Source: Cohnella zeiphila
Lineage (GTDB): Bacteria > Bacillota > Bacilli > Paenibacillales > Paenibacillaceae
Assembly (NCBI RefSeq): GCF_014212055.1
Contig: NZ_JACJVO010000021.1
Span: 248,001 to 312,000, forward strand
Direction: 5' to 3'
DNA: 64,000 bases
Shown here: in pieces, positions 44,625-53,143 of the stretch
How the letters are laid out: each line of letters begins with the position of its first letter
How positions within the stretch are numbered: the first letter of the stretch is position 1
Program-made: the position numbers and the translations under genes
Notes under the pieces: model-generated
The model's database searches: none
What the model saw: the letters and a program-made list of their open reading frames with translations, nothing else
What the model was told of the DNA's origin: nothing

Positions 44625-44747
44625 TTGGCAAGAGTTCTCTTCATTTGTCACCGGTGTGAAAAATGTATTCAGGTCGAACAGTCGATTTATAACAAAGTTT
44701 ATAAAGGGCAAGATCTTTGTTTGTCCTGCCGCGGCAAGTGTGGATGA
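44625..44747 (+). CDS. Mini zinc-ribbon protein (40 residues)
   Basis: TTG 44625 with GGGGGGA upstream. Reads LARVLFICHRCEKCIQVEQS ... DLCLSCRGKCG, giving two knuckles, CHRCEKC and CLSCRGKC, suited to bind one zinc. Six cysteines in 40 residues. Unknown role; may be a small DNA- or RNA-binding or protein-binding cargo protein. Confidence 0.55.
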   Translation: MARVLFICHRCEKCIQVEQSIYNKVYKGQDLCLSCRGKCG

Positions 44748-44763
44748 AGGAGGTTACCACGTG

Positions 44764-44958
44764 ATGAAAGGTTATGAATGCCAGCTGGAGACAGAAGGTT
44801 ATTCCCTTCAAATCAGCATTTGGTCCGACAATCCATCCGAGATTGAGTCTTTGGCCAGACAAAAGGCCGCGCTACGGCTGAAGAAAATTTATGGTGTGGT
44901 AAAGACACAAGACCAAATTAAGGTTGTGTTGGTTAAGGAAAAACCATCAGTCCCGTAA
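44764..44958 (+). CDS. Small cargo protein (64 residues)
   Basis: ATG 44764 (GTG 44761 possible) with GAAGGAGG upstream. Reads MKGYECQLETEGYSLQISIW and LARQKAALRLKKIYGV. A beta-hairpin then helix; unrecognised. It ends before a strong terminator. Confidence 0.55.
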   Translation: MKGYECQLETEGYSLQISIWSDNPSEIESLARQKAALRLKKIYGVVKTQDQIKVVLVKEKPSVP

Positions 44959-45000
44959 TTACGGACTATAGCAGAAACAAGAATTGTGAAATTGCAGGAA

Positions 45001-45037
45001 CAGGGAAGGTCCTCAACGGACCTTCCCTGTTTGTGTT
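45001..45037 (+). terminator. Terminator before the DUF6036 gene
   Basis: CAGGGAAGGTCC (45001-45012) and GGACCTTCCCTG (45018-45029) form a perfect 12-base stem, then TTTGTGTT. Confidence 0.8.
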
Positions 45038-45078
45038 CAATGGTCTCCCAAAACGAGTATAATAAGGAGGAAGAGCGA

Positions 45079-45591
45079 TTGTTTACGAATCGCGAGATAC
45101 TCGTGTATTTGGAACGAATCAACGAGCATCTGAAAAGCAGGCAACTGTCGGGTGAGATCAGTCTATTTGGCGGAGCAGCCATGTGTCTCGTTTATGGAAG
45201 TCGCTCGTCGACAAAGGACATAGACGCGCTATACGCTCCGACACCCGAGATGTACCAGATTATTGATGCCGTTGCAAAGGAATACGGATTACCGTCAGAT
45301 TGGCTGAACAACGGGGTAAAAGGTTTCGTTTCCGGAAATCATGATGTACGGATGTACCGCCGGTTATCCCATCTGACCATCACAGCTGCTTCCCCGGAAT
45401 ATCTGTTTGCGATGAAATGTCTTGCTTCCCGTTTGGGAACGAGCCGGGATGTAGAGGATATTCAATTCCTCATCCGACAGTTGAACATTCGTTCTGTTAC
45501 GGAAGCATTCAAAATTTTGGAGCGTTTCTATCCGCCGCGGCAGATTTTGCCCAAAACACAATATTTGTTGGAGACGTTGTTGAAGCCCTAA
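45079..45591 (+). CDS. DUF6036-type nucleotidyltransferase-like protein
   Basis: 170 residues from TTG 45079 (AAGGAGG upstream). The nucleotidyltransferase signature is present: ISLFGGAAMCLVYGSRSSTK followed by DIDALY, giving the GG...GxR.(S/T)xDID pattern, and a later PEYLFAMKCLASR. Proteins of this group (DUF6036, AbiEii-like) often act as toxins of two-gene modules or as defence genes. The partner is the next gene, 17 bases downstream. Confidence 0.72.
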   Translation: MFTNREILVYLERINEHLKSRQLSGEISLFGGAAMCLVYGSRSSTKDIDALYAPTPEMYQIIDAVAKEYGLPSDWLNNGVKGFVSGNHDVRMYRRLSHLTITAASPEYLFAMKCLASRLGTSRDVEDIQFLIRQLNIRSVTEAFKILERFYPPRQILPKTQYLLETLLKP

Positions 45592-45608
45592 GGAAGGAAT
45601 GGTGTCCG

Positions 45609-45983
45609 ATGTCCATATGGGATGTGTCGCATCTTTCTGCTCTGGACAAGCGGAATTTCGATCTACACGTGGGAAACTTTCTTGATACGTTTTATCGAAG
45701 CGGCCCCCAAGAAAAGAAGGCGTTGTTTGCTCAAGAGCCGGGGCCTTCCGAACGATTGGACGCATACATGTTGCCTTTCCTGGCCGCAATGACACATAAA
45801 TTGTGCAACGATTACGAAATTCCCTGTCCCAGTTGGGTATATAAGCCGAAGTACAAGCTGCAGGTGCCTTACTTTCCGTTGGATGCGGAAGGACGGCTGC
45901 GAGATCTGTTGATGGAGGAAAGCCCGCCCGAATTTCGGGAACGAAATTTGTTTCCGTCGGCGAATTGTTTGAGTCGAGTTTAG
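45609..45983 (+). CDS. Partner of the nucleotidyltransferase (antitoxin candidate)
   Basis: 124 residues from ATG 45609. It begins IWDVSHLSALDKRNFDLHV and ends PPEFRERNLFPSANCLSRV, a pattern I associate with proteins that follow DUF6036-type genes. It is soluble and acidic in the middle. Its place in a tight two-gene unit between terminators suggests an antitoxin or regulator, though no DNA-binding motif is visible. Confidence 0.55.
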   Translation: MSIWDVSHLSALDKRNFDLHVGNFLDTFYRSGPQEKKALFAQEPGPSERLDAYMLPFLAAMTHKLCNDYEIPCPSWVYKPKYKLQVPYFPLDAEGRLRDLLMEESPPEFRERNLFPSANCLSRV

Positions 45984-46000
45984 AAAATAATATCGTAATC

Positions 46001-46030
46001 AAAAGCCACCCATTCATTTGGGTGGCTTTT
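46001..46030. terminator. Bidirectional terminator after the nucleotidyltransferase pair
   Basis: AAAAGCCACCCA and TGGGTGGCTTTT flank TTCATT-like loop bases, with T-runs on both strands. Confidence 0.8.
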
Positions 46031-46092
46031 GGTTGTAAAAGTCTAAAATAGACGAGGGAAAAATAGAGGTTGTTCCGGAAAGGGTTGATAAT

Positions 46093-46314
46093 GTGGATAG
46101 TCCTCGTTCAGTACCAGAGCAATTTATTGTTAATGAATATGGTGAAATTGAAGGAGTAAAAAAATATAATTCGGAATTCGATCTTTGGATATACCTCTAT
46201 TTTTCAAAAGAAATAAATAATGAAGTGGAGAATGAAATCCTTCAATCCCTAACACAGGTATATACCGATAAAATTCAGCAACTACTTGAACAGATCGAGT
46301 TGACTCTTGATTAG
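46093..46314 (+). CDS. Small acidic protein (73 residues)
   Basis: GTG 46093 after GGAAAGGGTTG. Reads DSPRSVPEQFIVNEYGEIEG, then a helical tail YTDKIQQLLEQIELTLD. AT-rich, unlike the upstream element genes but like the serine recombinase that follows. It could be a recombination directionality factor by position, but nothing in the sequence proves this. Confidence 0.5.
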   Translation: MDSPRSVPEQFIVNEYGEIEGVKKYNSEFDLWIYLYFSKEINNEVENEILQSLTQVYTDKIQQLLEQIELTLD

Positions 46315-46367
46315 GTTGAGAGTTATGGTGCTGAGTGACCTAAAATCGCTAGGGAGGAGGAGGAATC

Positions 46368-48098
46368 ATGCAAGTATTATCTGATTTGAACAAAAAGAGA
46401 GTGGCTGCATTTTACAGGGTTTCTACGAAGGGACAGCTTGATGGTGACGATATCCCGATGCAACGAAGAGCCTGCCAGGAGTTTATCGAAAAACAAGGCT
46501 GGGTGCTTGTGAAAGAGTATATTGAAAAGGGGATTTCTGGTTTTAAGGTATCGGCTAATAAAAGAGATGAGATCCAACGAGCTAAAATAGATGCAGAAGC
46601 ACATGTTTACGATGTATTGCTGGTTTTTATGTTTGATCGACTAGGGCGGAGAGATGATGAAACGCCGTTTGTAATGAAGTGGTTTGCCAAAAAAGGAATC
46701 GAGTTATGGTCAACAAAAGAAGGCCAACAAAAATTTGAAGATCACAGTGATGAATTGATTAATTATATCCGATTTTGGCAGTCAAGTGGCGAAAGCAAAA
46801 AGACCTCAATGCGTGTAAATGAGAAGCATAGCCAGATGGTTGAAGATGGTTATTATCGAGGAGGCACTGCTCCTTTTGGTTACAAGTTAGTCGAATCTGG
46901 GGTGAAAAATAAAAAAGGCAAGGAGCTCTATAAGCTTGAAATAGATGATCATCGGGCAAGCGTTGTTCGAAAGATTTATAACATGGTTTATGAATTGGGG
47001 TACGGAAGTAATCGAATTGCAAAGTCACTAAACGAACAAGGGATTTTGACAGGAACGGGAAGCGGGTGGGTCACAGGTGCAATAAATTACATTTTACGCA
47101 ATCCTATCTACAAAGGTTATATGGTATATGGGAAACGAAAAAGTGATGCGGGAATTTTCACATCACAGTCACGTGAAAACTGGATTCTATCAAAAGAGGC
47201 GAAACCGGAGCTTATTATTATTGAAGAGGAGGTTTGGGATAAGGTTCAAGACATTCGCACCAATCGTTCACCAGAAAAAGTGAAAGATCTTGAAGCTATA
47301 CGGTATAATGTTTCAAAAAGTCCCCTTTTATTTGTTGGACTGGCCCGATGCGGCCATTGCTACGCCCCCCTAACCACAACATACAACACCAAAACCTACA
47401 AGCTTAAAAATGGAACGGTCAAAAAATGCACATTTGCTAAGTATAGATGCAGCGGAAAGGCTCTTGGAAAATCCTGTGGTGGTCAAACAGTTTATGCTCA
47501 ACAAAAAATCGAGTCCGTTGTACAACATGAAATCTACAACTATTTGGAACAATTTAAGCACACGGACGTTTCAAAGGAAGTTGATGAAATCGTAAAAAAC
47601 TCAATGAAGCAGGATGAACAGGCCCGGAAATTGTTGCAAAGAGAGAAGGAAACCATCTTGACTGAAATTAACACATTAAATGGAGAAGTAGCTAATTCTT
47701 TGATGGGGAAAAGCGCTTTTAAACCAGAATTACTTGGTAAATTGATTTCCCAAAAAGATGAGGCATTAAGAGAAATAGAAACCAAATTAAAGACACTTGA
47801 AAGTAAAATAGAGAACAGGCGAAATAATATTCACGATCTTGAGTTGCTAAAAAAACATGCTCCGGTCTGGAAGGAAATTTTTGATTCATCTCCATTTGAG
47901 AAAAAGAAAATGATGGTGCATGCCATTATTAAACAGATTACGGTTTATCGAGATAAAATTGAAATTTTAATACGATTGCATGTAAAGCAATTTATAAGTG
48001 GATTGAGTAAGAACGAAGTTTATCAATTACCAGCAATACACGAAGGAGATCTAGGCTTCAACAGAACATTTGAAAAAGAAATCGCCATTAGGAAATAA
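46368..48098 (+). CDS. Large serine recombinase (integrase)
   Basis: 576 residues, GGAGGAGG before ATG 46368. Catalytic domain: AAFYRVSTKGQLDGDDIPMQ (nucleophile Ser near 19), LLVFMFDRLGRRDDE, then the recombinase domain (GGTAPFGYKLVESG, GYGSNRIAKSLNEQGI, INYILRNPIYKGYMVYG), a zinc ribbon (LARCGHCYAPL ... CSGKALGKSCGG) and a coiled coil. These match large serine integrases that insert phages and integrative elements. Its place at the right end of the conjugative genes makes it the likely integrase for that element. Cores are only two bases, so att sites cannot be seen. Confidence 0.88.
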   Translation: MQVLSDLNKKRVAAFYRVSTKGQLDGDDIPMQRRACQEFIEKQGWVLVKEYIEKGISGFKVSANKRDEIQRAKIDAEAHVYDVLLVFMFDRLGRRDDETPFVMKWFAKKGIELWSTKEGQQKFEDHSDELINYIRFWQSSGESKKTSMRVNEKHSQMVEDGYYRGGTAPFGYKLVESGVKNKKGKELYKLEIDDHRASVVRKIYNMVYELGYGSNRIAKSLNEQGILTGTGSGWVTGAINYILRNPIYKGYMVYGKRKSDAGIFTSQSRENWILSKEAKPELIIIEEEVWDKVQDIRTNRSPEKVKDLEAIRYNVSKSPLLFVGLARCGHCYAPLTTTYNTKTYKLKNGTVKKCTFAKYRCSGKALGKSCGGQTVYAQQKIESVVQHEIYNYLEQFKHTDVSKEVDEIVKNSMKQDEQARKLLQREKETILTEINTLNGEVANSLMGKSAFKPELLGKLISQKDEALREIETKLKTLESKIENRRNNIHDLELLKKHAPVWKEIFDSSPFEKKKMMVHAIIKQITVYRDKIEILIRLHVKQFISGLSKNEVYQLPAIHEGDLGFNRTFEKEIAIRK

Positions 48099-48110
48099 AC
48101 TAAATGCAAA

Positions 48111-48137
48111 AAGTCTGAGGAATAACCTCAGACTTTG
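48111..48137. terminator. Terminator between recombinase and DUF5131 gene
   Basis: AAAGTCTGAGG (48111-48121) and CCTCAGACTTT (48127-48137) form a perfect stem. The recombinase and DUF5131 genes converge on it. Confidence 0.7.
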
Positions 48138-48222
48138 ACCGATGCTCTCGTAAATACAGATAAACATAAAGGTCGAAACAAAAAACAATCCTGCCCTGCC
48201 AAAAAGCTGAGTGGGTTAGACT

Positions 48223-48957
48223 CTATGCTCGGAGCAATATTTCGTTTGATTTCTCAGGATATTCATCCCATGTTCTGCCGTCCAGCTCTCTTCCAGTACG
48301 ATGCTTTTGAACGCCACCCCACTGTTTAAAGAAAAATGCTACATTTTCATTTATACATTGATCACGAATTGTTCTGACCCACTCGGGATCCATGGGGCGT
48401 GCATGAGGTCCACTTTCTCCGCCAACGATAACCCAATGAATGCCTCTAAGATCCATGTCCCCAATTGGACCGATCAATGGCTCAACAGATAAGAAACGAA
48501 TTTGGGCAGGCACATGACGCAAATCGTCAATACGATTTACAACACGCGAATCCTCAACGCTGACACCTTGCCAAACATTCTCAGGCCACCTTAGTTGGTT
48601 TGATAGTTCAAGCAATCGATCAGAACGTTTTGTGAGTATTTGGAATGTATGCCAGTGCGCATTTTCCATTGTAGCAAAAACGGTCTGAATAAACTCGAGC
48701 GGTACATCTTTGTGAAACAGATCCGACATTGAATTTACAAAAATCCGCCTAGGTGTTTTCCACTTTAATGGAAGGTTGAGTAGATCATGATGAAGTGTTA
48801 CATTAAAACCATTTTTGTATCGAATGTTTCCCATAGCGTGAAGTCGTTTAGCCATTGTCGCAGCATAGCAGTTTTTACAGCCTGCTGATATTTTAGTGCA
48901 GCCAGTAACGGGATTCCAAGTGGCTTCAGTCCATTCAATGCTTGACATCGTAGCCAT
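48223..48957 (-). CDS. DUF5131 (phage Gp37/Gp68, three-Cys motif) protein
   Basis: 244 residues. N-terminal cysteine motif [20 protein letters not shown] then GCKNCYA, plus [36 protein letters not shown] and FFKQWGG, which are the family signature. The cluster of three Cys resembles radical-SAM proteins but the exact chemistry is unknown. It is always or often next to TcmP (here at 49014, same strand, 56 bases upstream). The pair is common on phages and mobile islands. Confidence 0.88.
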   Translation of the reverse strand: MATMSSIEWTEATWNPVTGCTKISAGCKNCYAATMAKRLHAMGNIRYKNGFNVTLHHDLLNLPLKWKTPRRIFVNSMSDLFHKDVPLEFIQTVFATMENAHWHTFQILTKRSDRLLELSNQLRWPENVWQGVSVEDSRVVNRIDDLRHVPAQIRFLSVEPLIGPIGDMDLRGIHWVIVGGESGPHARPMDPEWVRTIRDQCINENVAFFFKQWGGVQKHRTGRELDGRTWDEYPEKSNEILLRA

Positions 48958-48979
48958 GTTTGATCCCTCCTTATGGCTT

Positions 48980-49007
48980 ATTATAACATACTTAACAATA
49001 AGAACAA
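48980..49007 (-). promoter_or_regulatory. Candidate promoter for the DUF5131 gene
   Basis: On the minus strand, TTGTTC (49007-49002) and TATAAT (48985-48980) with 16 bases between, directly ahead of the AAGGAGGG ribosome site. It suggests separate transcription from TcmP. Confidence 0.5.
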
Positions 49008-49013
49008 ACGTTC

Positions 49014-50201
49014 CTATATAAAATTGATGTAAACATCTTTAAAGGTCCCAGGCCTGCGGTTTGATCCATCCTTCTTCTTAACATCCATAATTAGTCTCCC
49101 GTTTTCGAGTTTCTTTAATGCAGCTGTAACTAATTTTCCTGTCGGGAAATTAGTTGATACGACTACAAAGTGTTCGATCATCTCTTTTGTTACTTTATCC
49201 CTTCCTGAAAATTCGTTATATATTTCTGCTGTCAGCTTCTCAACATTTTCCGCATGTCTTAAGTCAGAAAAGAAATCAAATTCTATCTGGTTACCTTGCC
49301 TTCTATCATCGTATAAATAAGAACCAGTATCATCTATACCCCACATTGCTTTTTTCATAACATCTAATCCAACATCGCTCTTTGTGGCAAAGAAAAGAAC
49401 TAATTTTGTTCTACCATTCTTCATTATCTCGAAGCTTTGAACATGCTTAGCTCCTGCTTCAACACGGAGTTGGCTAGCATAGAAACTAACAATAATTTGC
49501 TTTCGCACTACAGGAGACTTATCAGCCAAAAAAGATTGCAAATCAGCTAGGTCGTCAACACCAAAATGCCTACTAATATGTAATTGTACTTTAGGATCTT
49601 TTGCTCGAATGAAGCGATTTGTCTCCTCATAGATAAAATTAAGCAATATTTCCGCTCGCTCATTTTTCATGAAAGCTTTGATCAGTTCAAATGGAGTTTG
49701 GCTAAATCCGAAAGGGTCAATAAAACAAAAACTCGGAATTAGACTAGATACAGATCCCAAAAGGGTCTGCAAAACATATTGAATCTCTTCGTTGAGACAT
49801 GCCACATTAATAGTAGGGTACTTTTCTGAGGCAAAGAAGAATTTTTCTTTTAGATCACTTTCTACATCAATGCCGATTACTTTATTTATATTTGATTTTA
49901 ACGATCTATAGTTAGCGTAATTACCTTCAATAAATATTAAGAAGATATTTGGCTCCGGCCAGCCATGCTGGCGAGCCTGTTCATAGAAGTCAACTGCATT
50001 CTTTAATAGAATCATTGGAGATCCATCGGATCCGTCATCATAAATCCCAGCCCCAGCAAAACCATCAATTACTAGACATTTCCCTCCAAAGAATTGGGTA
50101 CCTAATACTATTTTTCTCATCCAAGGTATTACATAGTTGTTTAGTATTCGGAGTTTTGCATCGCTATGTTTTTGAAGTTCCTCAAAAAATTCTCCTGTCA
50201 A
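49014..50201 (-). CDS. tcmP: TcmP, three-Cys-motif partner protein
   Basis: 395 residues. N-terminal half is a methyltransferase-like Rossmann fold ([49 protein letters not shown]); the C-terminal part is a winged-helix-like region ([20 protein letters not shown]). Family members always accompany DUF5131-type proteins, hence the name. Its role is unproven; an RNA or DNA modifying pair used by mobile elements has been proposed from context. It starts at ATG 50201, with TTGACAGGAG-like sequence upstream on the minus strand. Confidence 0.85.
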   Translation of the reverse strand: MTGEFFEELQKHSDAKLRILNNYVIPWMRKIVLGTQFFGGKCLVIDGFAGAGIYDDGSDGSPMILLKNAVDFYEQARQHGWPEPNIFLIFIEGNYANYRSLKSNINKVIGIDVESDLKEKFFFASEKYPTINVACLNEEIQYVLQTLLGSVSSLIPSFCFIDPFGFSQTPFELIKAFMKNERAEILLNFIYEETNRFIRAKDPKVQLHISRHFGVDDLADLQSFLADKSPVVRKQIIVSFYASQLRVEAGAKHVQSFEIMKNGRTKLVLFFATKSDVGLDVMKKAMWGIDDTGSYLYDDRRQGNQIEFDFFSDLRHAENVEKLTAEIYNEFSGRDKVTKEMIEHFVVVSTNFPTGKLVTAALKKLENGRLIMDVKKKDGSNRRPGTFKDVYINFI

Positions 50202-50509
50202 TGTTACTCAACTCCTATTTGGAAATATATGACCATATTACTACGGATAAGTTATTTGAGTAACGGAACTTATGTTCTCTATCTCTAAAGAAATTGTTTT
50301 TCCCAGATACGTTATTCGCCTCTATATGCGTTAAAATAACGGTGTCAAAAGTTACCCCGAACCCTCATTGATTCAAGAATGGCTTATTTTCCTTTTTTTA
50401 GGAGGGGAATTTTGGCTACAGAAATATGCTAATGTTTCAATTACAGTAAAGGAAAATGTAATATTTTGTAGAATAGTAGAATAATTGAATGAAGAAGTGG
50501 AGGAATCTT
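50202..50509. other. Divergent intergenic region between TcmP and the membrane protein
   Basis: AT-rich, 308 bases, no gene seen. It must contain the promoters of both flanking genes; a clear consensus is not visible. Confidence 0.5.
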
Positions 50510-51388
50510 ATGAAGATATTCGAAAATCCTGCTATGATTGCAGCGTCAATTTCAAGTTGCATTGCATTTATAGGTATTGTTGCCCAAACTATTTTATCTG
50601 TCTCTAAGAATAAAAATGAAGTTCGTTCCAATTTTGAAAAATTACTTACCGAAAAACTTAGGGAAATGTATTCTCCACTGCAAATGCATTTTCAAAAGAA
50701 TATTAATAAAGATAACCTAATCGATCTTGATACGGAAATTCTTTTAAATAGCCACAATCATCTGCTTTCAAATGAACTGCTTGAGGATATTCTTCAATTA
50801 ATCCAAATAGAGAAGGGAACACTGGAAACGACAGAGTACAACGAAGAAGAGCATAATAGTCTTAAAGAAAAAGTGATAGAAATATGTAAAAAAGAGTTTT
50901 CTGAATTACAGCGCATTCAAAATAGGCACTTTTACCTGTATAAGAAGCGGTTTAATACGAAGTGGTGGGTGCGCTTAGGTTTTATTAGTTTTGTTTTTTC
51001 AGCATCGGTCGCAATTTTGTACTGGCTAATAATCTTGGCAGTGCCATCTGGAAATCTAAAAAGTGATCCGCATTATTGGTGGAATATACTTGGATATATT
51101 CTTGGGATTATGGTGCTCGGTGGGACGCTAATGCTCTACATTATTGGTGTAGTGTTGATTATTACATTGTTTGAGTATATTAAGTACAAATTCAGGAAAA
51201 TGAAGACTTCTTTCACATCAAACGATTATGTGCCTAAAACGGGGATGTATCAATGCACGATATGTCATCACAAGGTAAGAAAGATAAGAAATAAACCATT
51301 TGGTGAATGTTTTCAAAAGCATGGCTGGATTCGGAGTTTAATTGCCTTTCCGACAATTTATACATGGAAGCTTGTTAAACAAAAGTAA
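50510..51388 (+). CDS. Membrane protein with zinc-ribbon-like tail
   Basis: 292 residues from ATG 50510 (TGGAGG 8 bases upstream). Topology: helix at about 10-30 (IAASISSCIAFIGIVAQTIL), a cytoplasmic helical region of 120 residues, two further helices (LGFISFVFSASVAILYWLII; IMVLGGTLMLYIIGVVLIIT), then a basic linker and a Cys/His tail (CTICHHKVRKIRNKPFGECF) close to a zinc ribbon. Not recognised. Membrane plus sensor-like tail in a defence-rich segment would suit an effector, but evidence is positional only. Confidence 0.7.
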   Translation: MKIFENPAMIAASISSCIAFIGIVAQTILSVSKNKNEVRSNFEKLLTEKLREMYSPLQMHFQKNINKDNLIDLDTEILLNSHNHLLSNELLEDILQLIQIEKGTLETTEYNEEEHNSLKEKVIEICKKEFSELQRIQNRHFYLYKKRFNTKWWVRLGFISFVFSASVAILYWLIILAVPSGNLKSDPHYWWNILGYILGIMVLGGTLMLYIIGVVLIITLFEYIKYKFRKMKTSFTSNDYVPKTGMYQCTICHHKVRKIRNKPFGECFQKHGWIRSLIAFPTIYTWKLVKQK

Positions 51389-52069
51389 GACAATTCTTGA
51401 AATGGTTTAAAGCCGATTCGGTAAACAATGCATTTAATGAAATGCATTTACCAACACGGTGATCGAGCTGTCCAAAAAGACAGTGATGTAGTTATCTCAG
51501 AACGTCAATGACGTCCATTATCTCGTGGTAGCGATCGAAGTCGTTTGTTGAATTGTTGTTGAGCGCACCGCTCAAGTGAGGCACACGGCCGTTTATCACT
51601 CGCTATACATTTATTGAGTGAAGCCTTCGATTCCAGATCAACGAAACCACGATGAATGGTTCTGTCGCACCATTTGAATCAAGGGCTTGCAGGTAAATAA
51701 ACTTGTCCGTGGCTTCAATGTTCGTTAGACTGTTCATGGGTATGAGGTGCTTACAAAGCTCCTTATTCATTCGTTCGATCGGGTTCGTTTTGTATAGCGC
51801 ATTCTAGGTCAGCTGCGGATGCTTGTAAAAGTCAGCTGTATCGGTTTTTTGTACAATTGTTCGTAATTTAGTCGGAAGTCGGGCAGGATCCCATAAAAAT
51901 GAAAAGCTTTTCGATTAGTGATTATCAAATTTGAGGGGGAAATATAAGAAGAATGTTGTGTTTTATCAGTAGGGTTCATGAACATTATTTACATTAAAGT
52001 CACTAGGAACGAATTCAACTTGCTAGGTAAGTTTCTGACTTTTATGTCTTATATTTTGAGGTGTTTTAA
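51389..52069. other. Gap with transposase remnant
   Basis: 681 bases without an intact gene. The centre holds an IS256 remnant (listed separately). The last 100 bases serve as leader for the ParA-like gene. Confidence 0.6.
51620..51795 (-). pseudogene. IS256-like transposase C-terminal remnant
   Basis: Minus strand reads ALYKTNPIERMNKELCKHLI then MNSLTNIEATDKFIYLQALD, matching the (T)NPIER.NKE block and following helix of IS256-type transposases. Truncated on both sides. Confidence 0.6.
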
Positions 52070-53143
52070 TTGAAAATATGCACGCTTTATAATCCAAAGG
52101 GCGGAGTTGCTAAGACGACAACTATTTTTAACTTGGGATATGCTTTGGCTGAAAAGGGTAAAAGAGTTTTGTTTGTTGATGCTGATCCACAATGCAATTT
52201 GACCGAATTGTTTTTACATAGTCAAACAGTAGAAAGTGTTTATAAATCGGGCCAGCTTCCAGGAACTAGCGTGTGGGAAGCTCTTGCTCCACGTATAAAT
52301 GCGAAACGAACAAATATTGATGTAGATTCGATAGAACTGATTAACTCACCTCATTCTGATGATATTTTTCTCTTTAAAGGTGATGTTAATTTATATTCTG
52401 CTGAGGGTGAACTTCTACAAGCTTTTACACAGTCTTTTATAAACAATATACATTATAAATTAACGTATGTTTCATTCTATGATATGTTGAAACGTCTCGG
52501 AACAAGAATGAACGCAGATTATATCCTGATTGATTTGAGTCCAAGTGCAGGAGCCTTGACCAGAACATCCTTTCTTGCTAGCGATTGTTTTTTTATTCCG
52601 ATTAAACCGGATATTTTTAGTTTACAGACGCTCAAAGTACTCGCTTCAATTTTTGATGGTTGGATACTAGATCATAGGAAATTTTATAATGATTTTTATA
52701 GTTTAGGACTTCCAATTGCTGATGGAAGGCCGTTTTTCTTGGGAACAATCGTGCAAACCTTTGATAATAAGGAGCGAAGGAATTCTCAATACATAAATTT
52801 GAGTAACGAAATTATAGATAATTTAAAAACCAATCTGGTACCTGTTCTCGAAAAGTACAGTACTAATGAAAGAGACCTTCTAGCCGTTTGTAAGAAATAT
52901 GGAAATTATGCAGCTGCCTATATCCCTGATTTTGGGTCATTACGTTCAGTTATGCTAGAAAAATCAAAGCCTATTTTTAACATTACCCAGCCGGATACTG
53001 AAATTCTGTTAGATGACGGTGTTGGTTTTCGCGGTATAGTTTGGGAAAATACAAAAAGTATAATATCTTCTACAAAAGGTATTTTTTACGATCTGGCTGA
53101 AAGGCTAATGAGCATGGAAGAAATGCTAGGTGAAGAAAAATGA
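52070..53143 (+). CDS. ParA/Soj-like ATPase, partner of a cyclase-like protein
   Basis: 357 residues from TTG 52070 (TGAGGTG upstream). Intact deviant Walker A: TLYNPKGGVAKTTTIFNLGY, then RVLFVDADPQCNLTELF and DYILIDLSPSAGALTRTSFL. The length exceeds a plain Soj, with a C-terminal region not found in chromosomal ParA. No ParB gene or centromere-like repeats are near. Its stop codon overlaps the start of the cyclase-like gene (ATGA), so the two are made together, pointing to a common function other than chromosome segregation. Confidence 0.82.
   Translation: MKICTLYNPKGGVAKTTTIFNLGYALAEKGKRVLFVDADPQCNLTELFLHSQTVESVYKSGQLPGTSVWEALAPRINAKRTNIDVDSIELINSPHSDDIFLFKGDVNLYSAEGELLQAFTQSFINNIHYKLTYVSFYDMLKRLGTRMNADYILIDLSPSAGALTRTSFLASDCFFIPIKPDIFSLQTLKVLASIFDGWILDHRKFYNDFYSLGLPIADGRPFFLGTIVQTFDNKERRNSQYINLSNEIIDNLKTNLVPVLEKYSTNERDLLAVCKKYGNYAAAYIPDFGSLRSVMLEKSKPIFNITQPDTEILLDDGVGFRGIVWENTKSIISSTKGIFYDLAERLMSMEEMLGEEK

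Noticed and set aside
52070..53143. ParA as part of a plasmid partition locus
   Set aside because: No ParB-like gene or parS-like repeats nearby; the partner is a cyclase-like protein.
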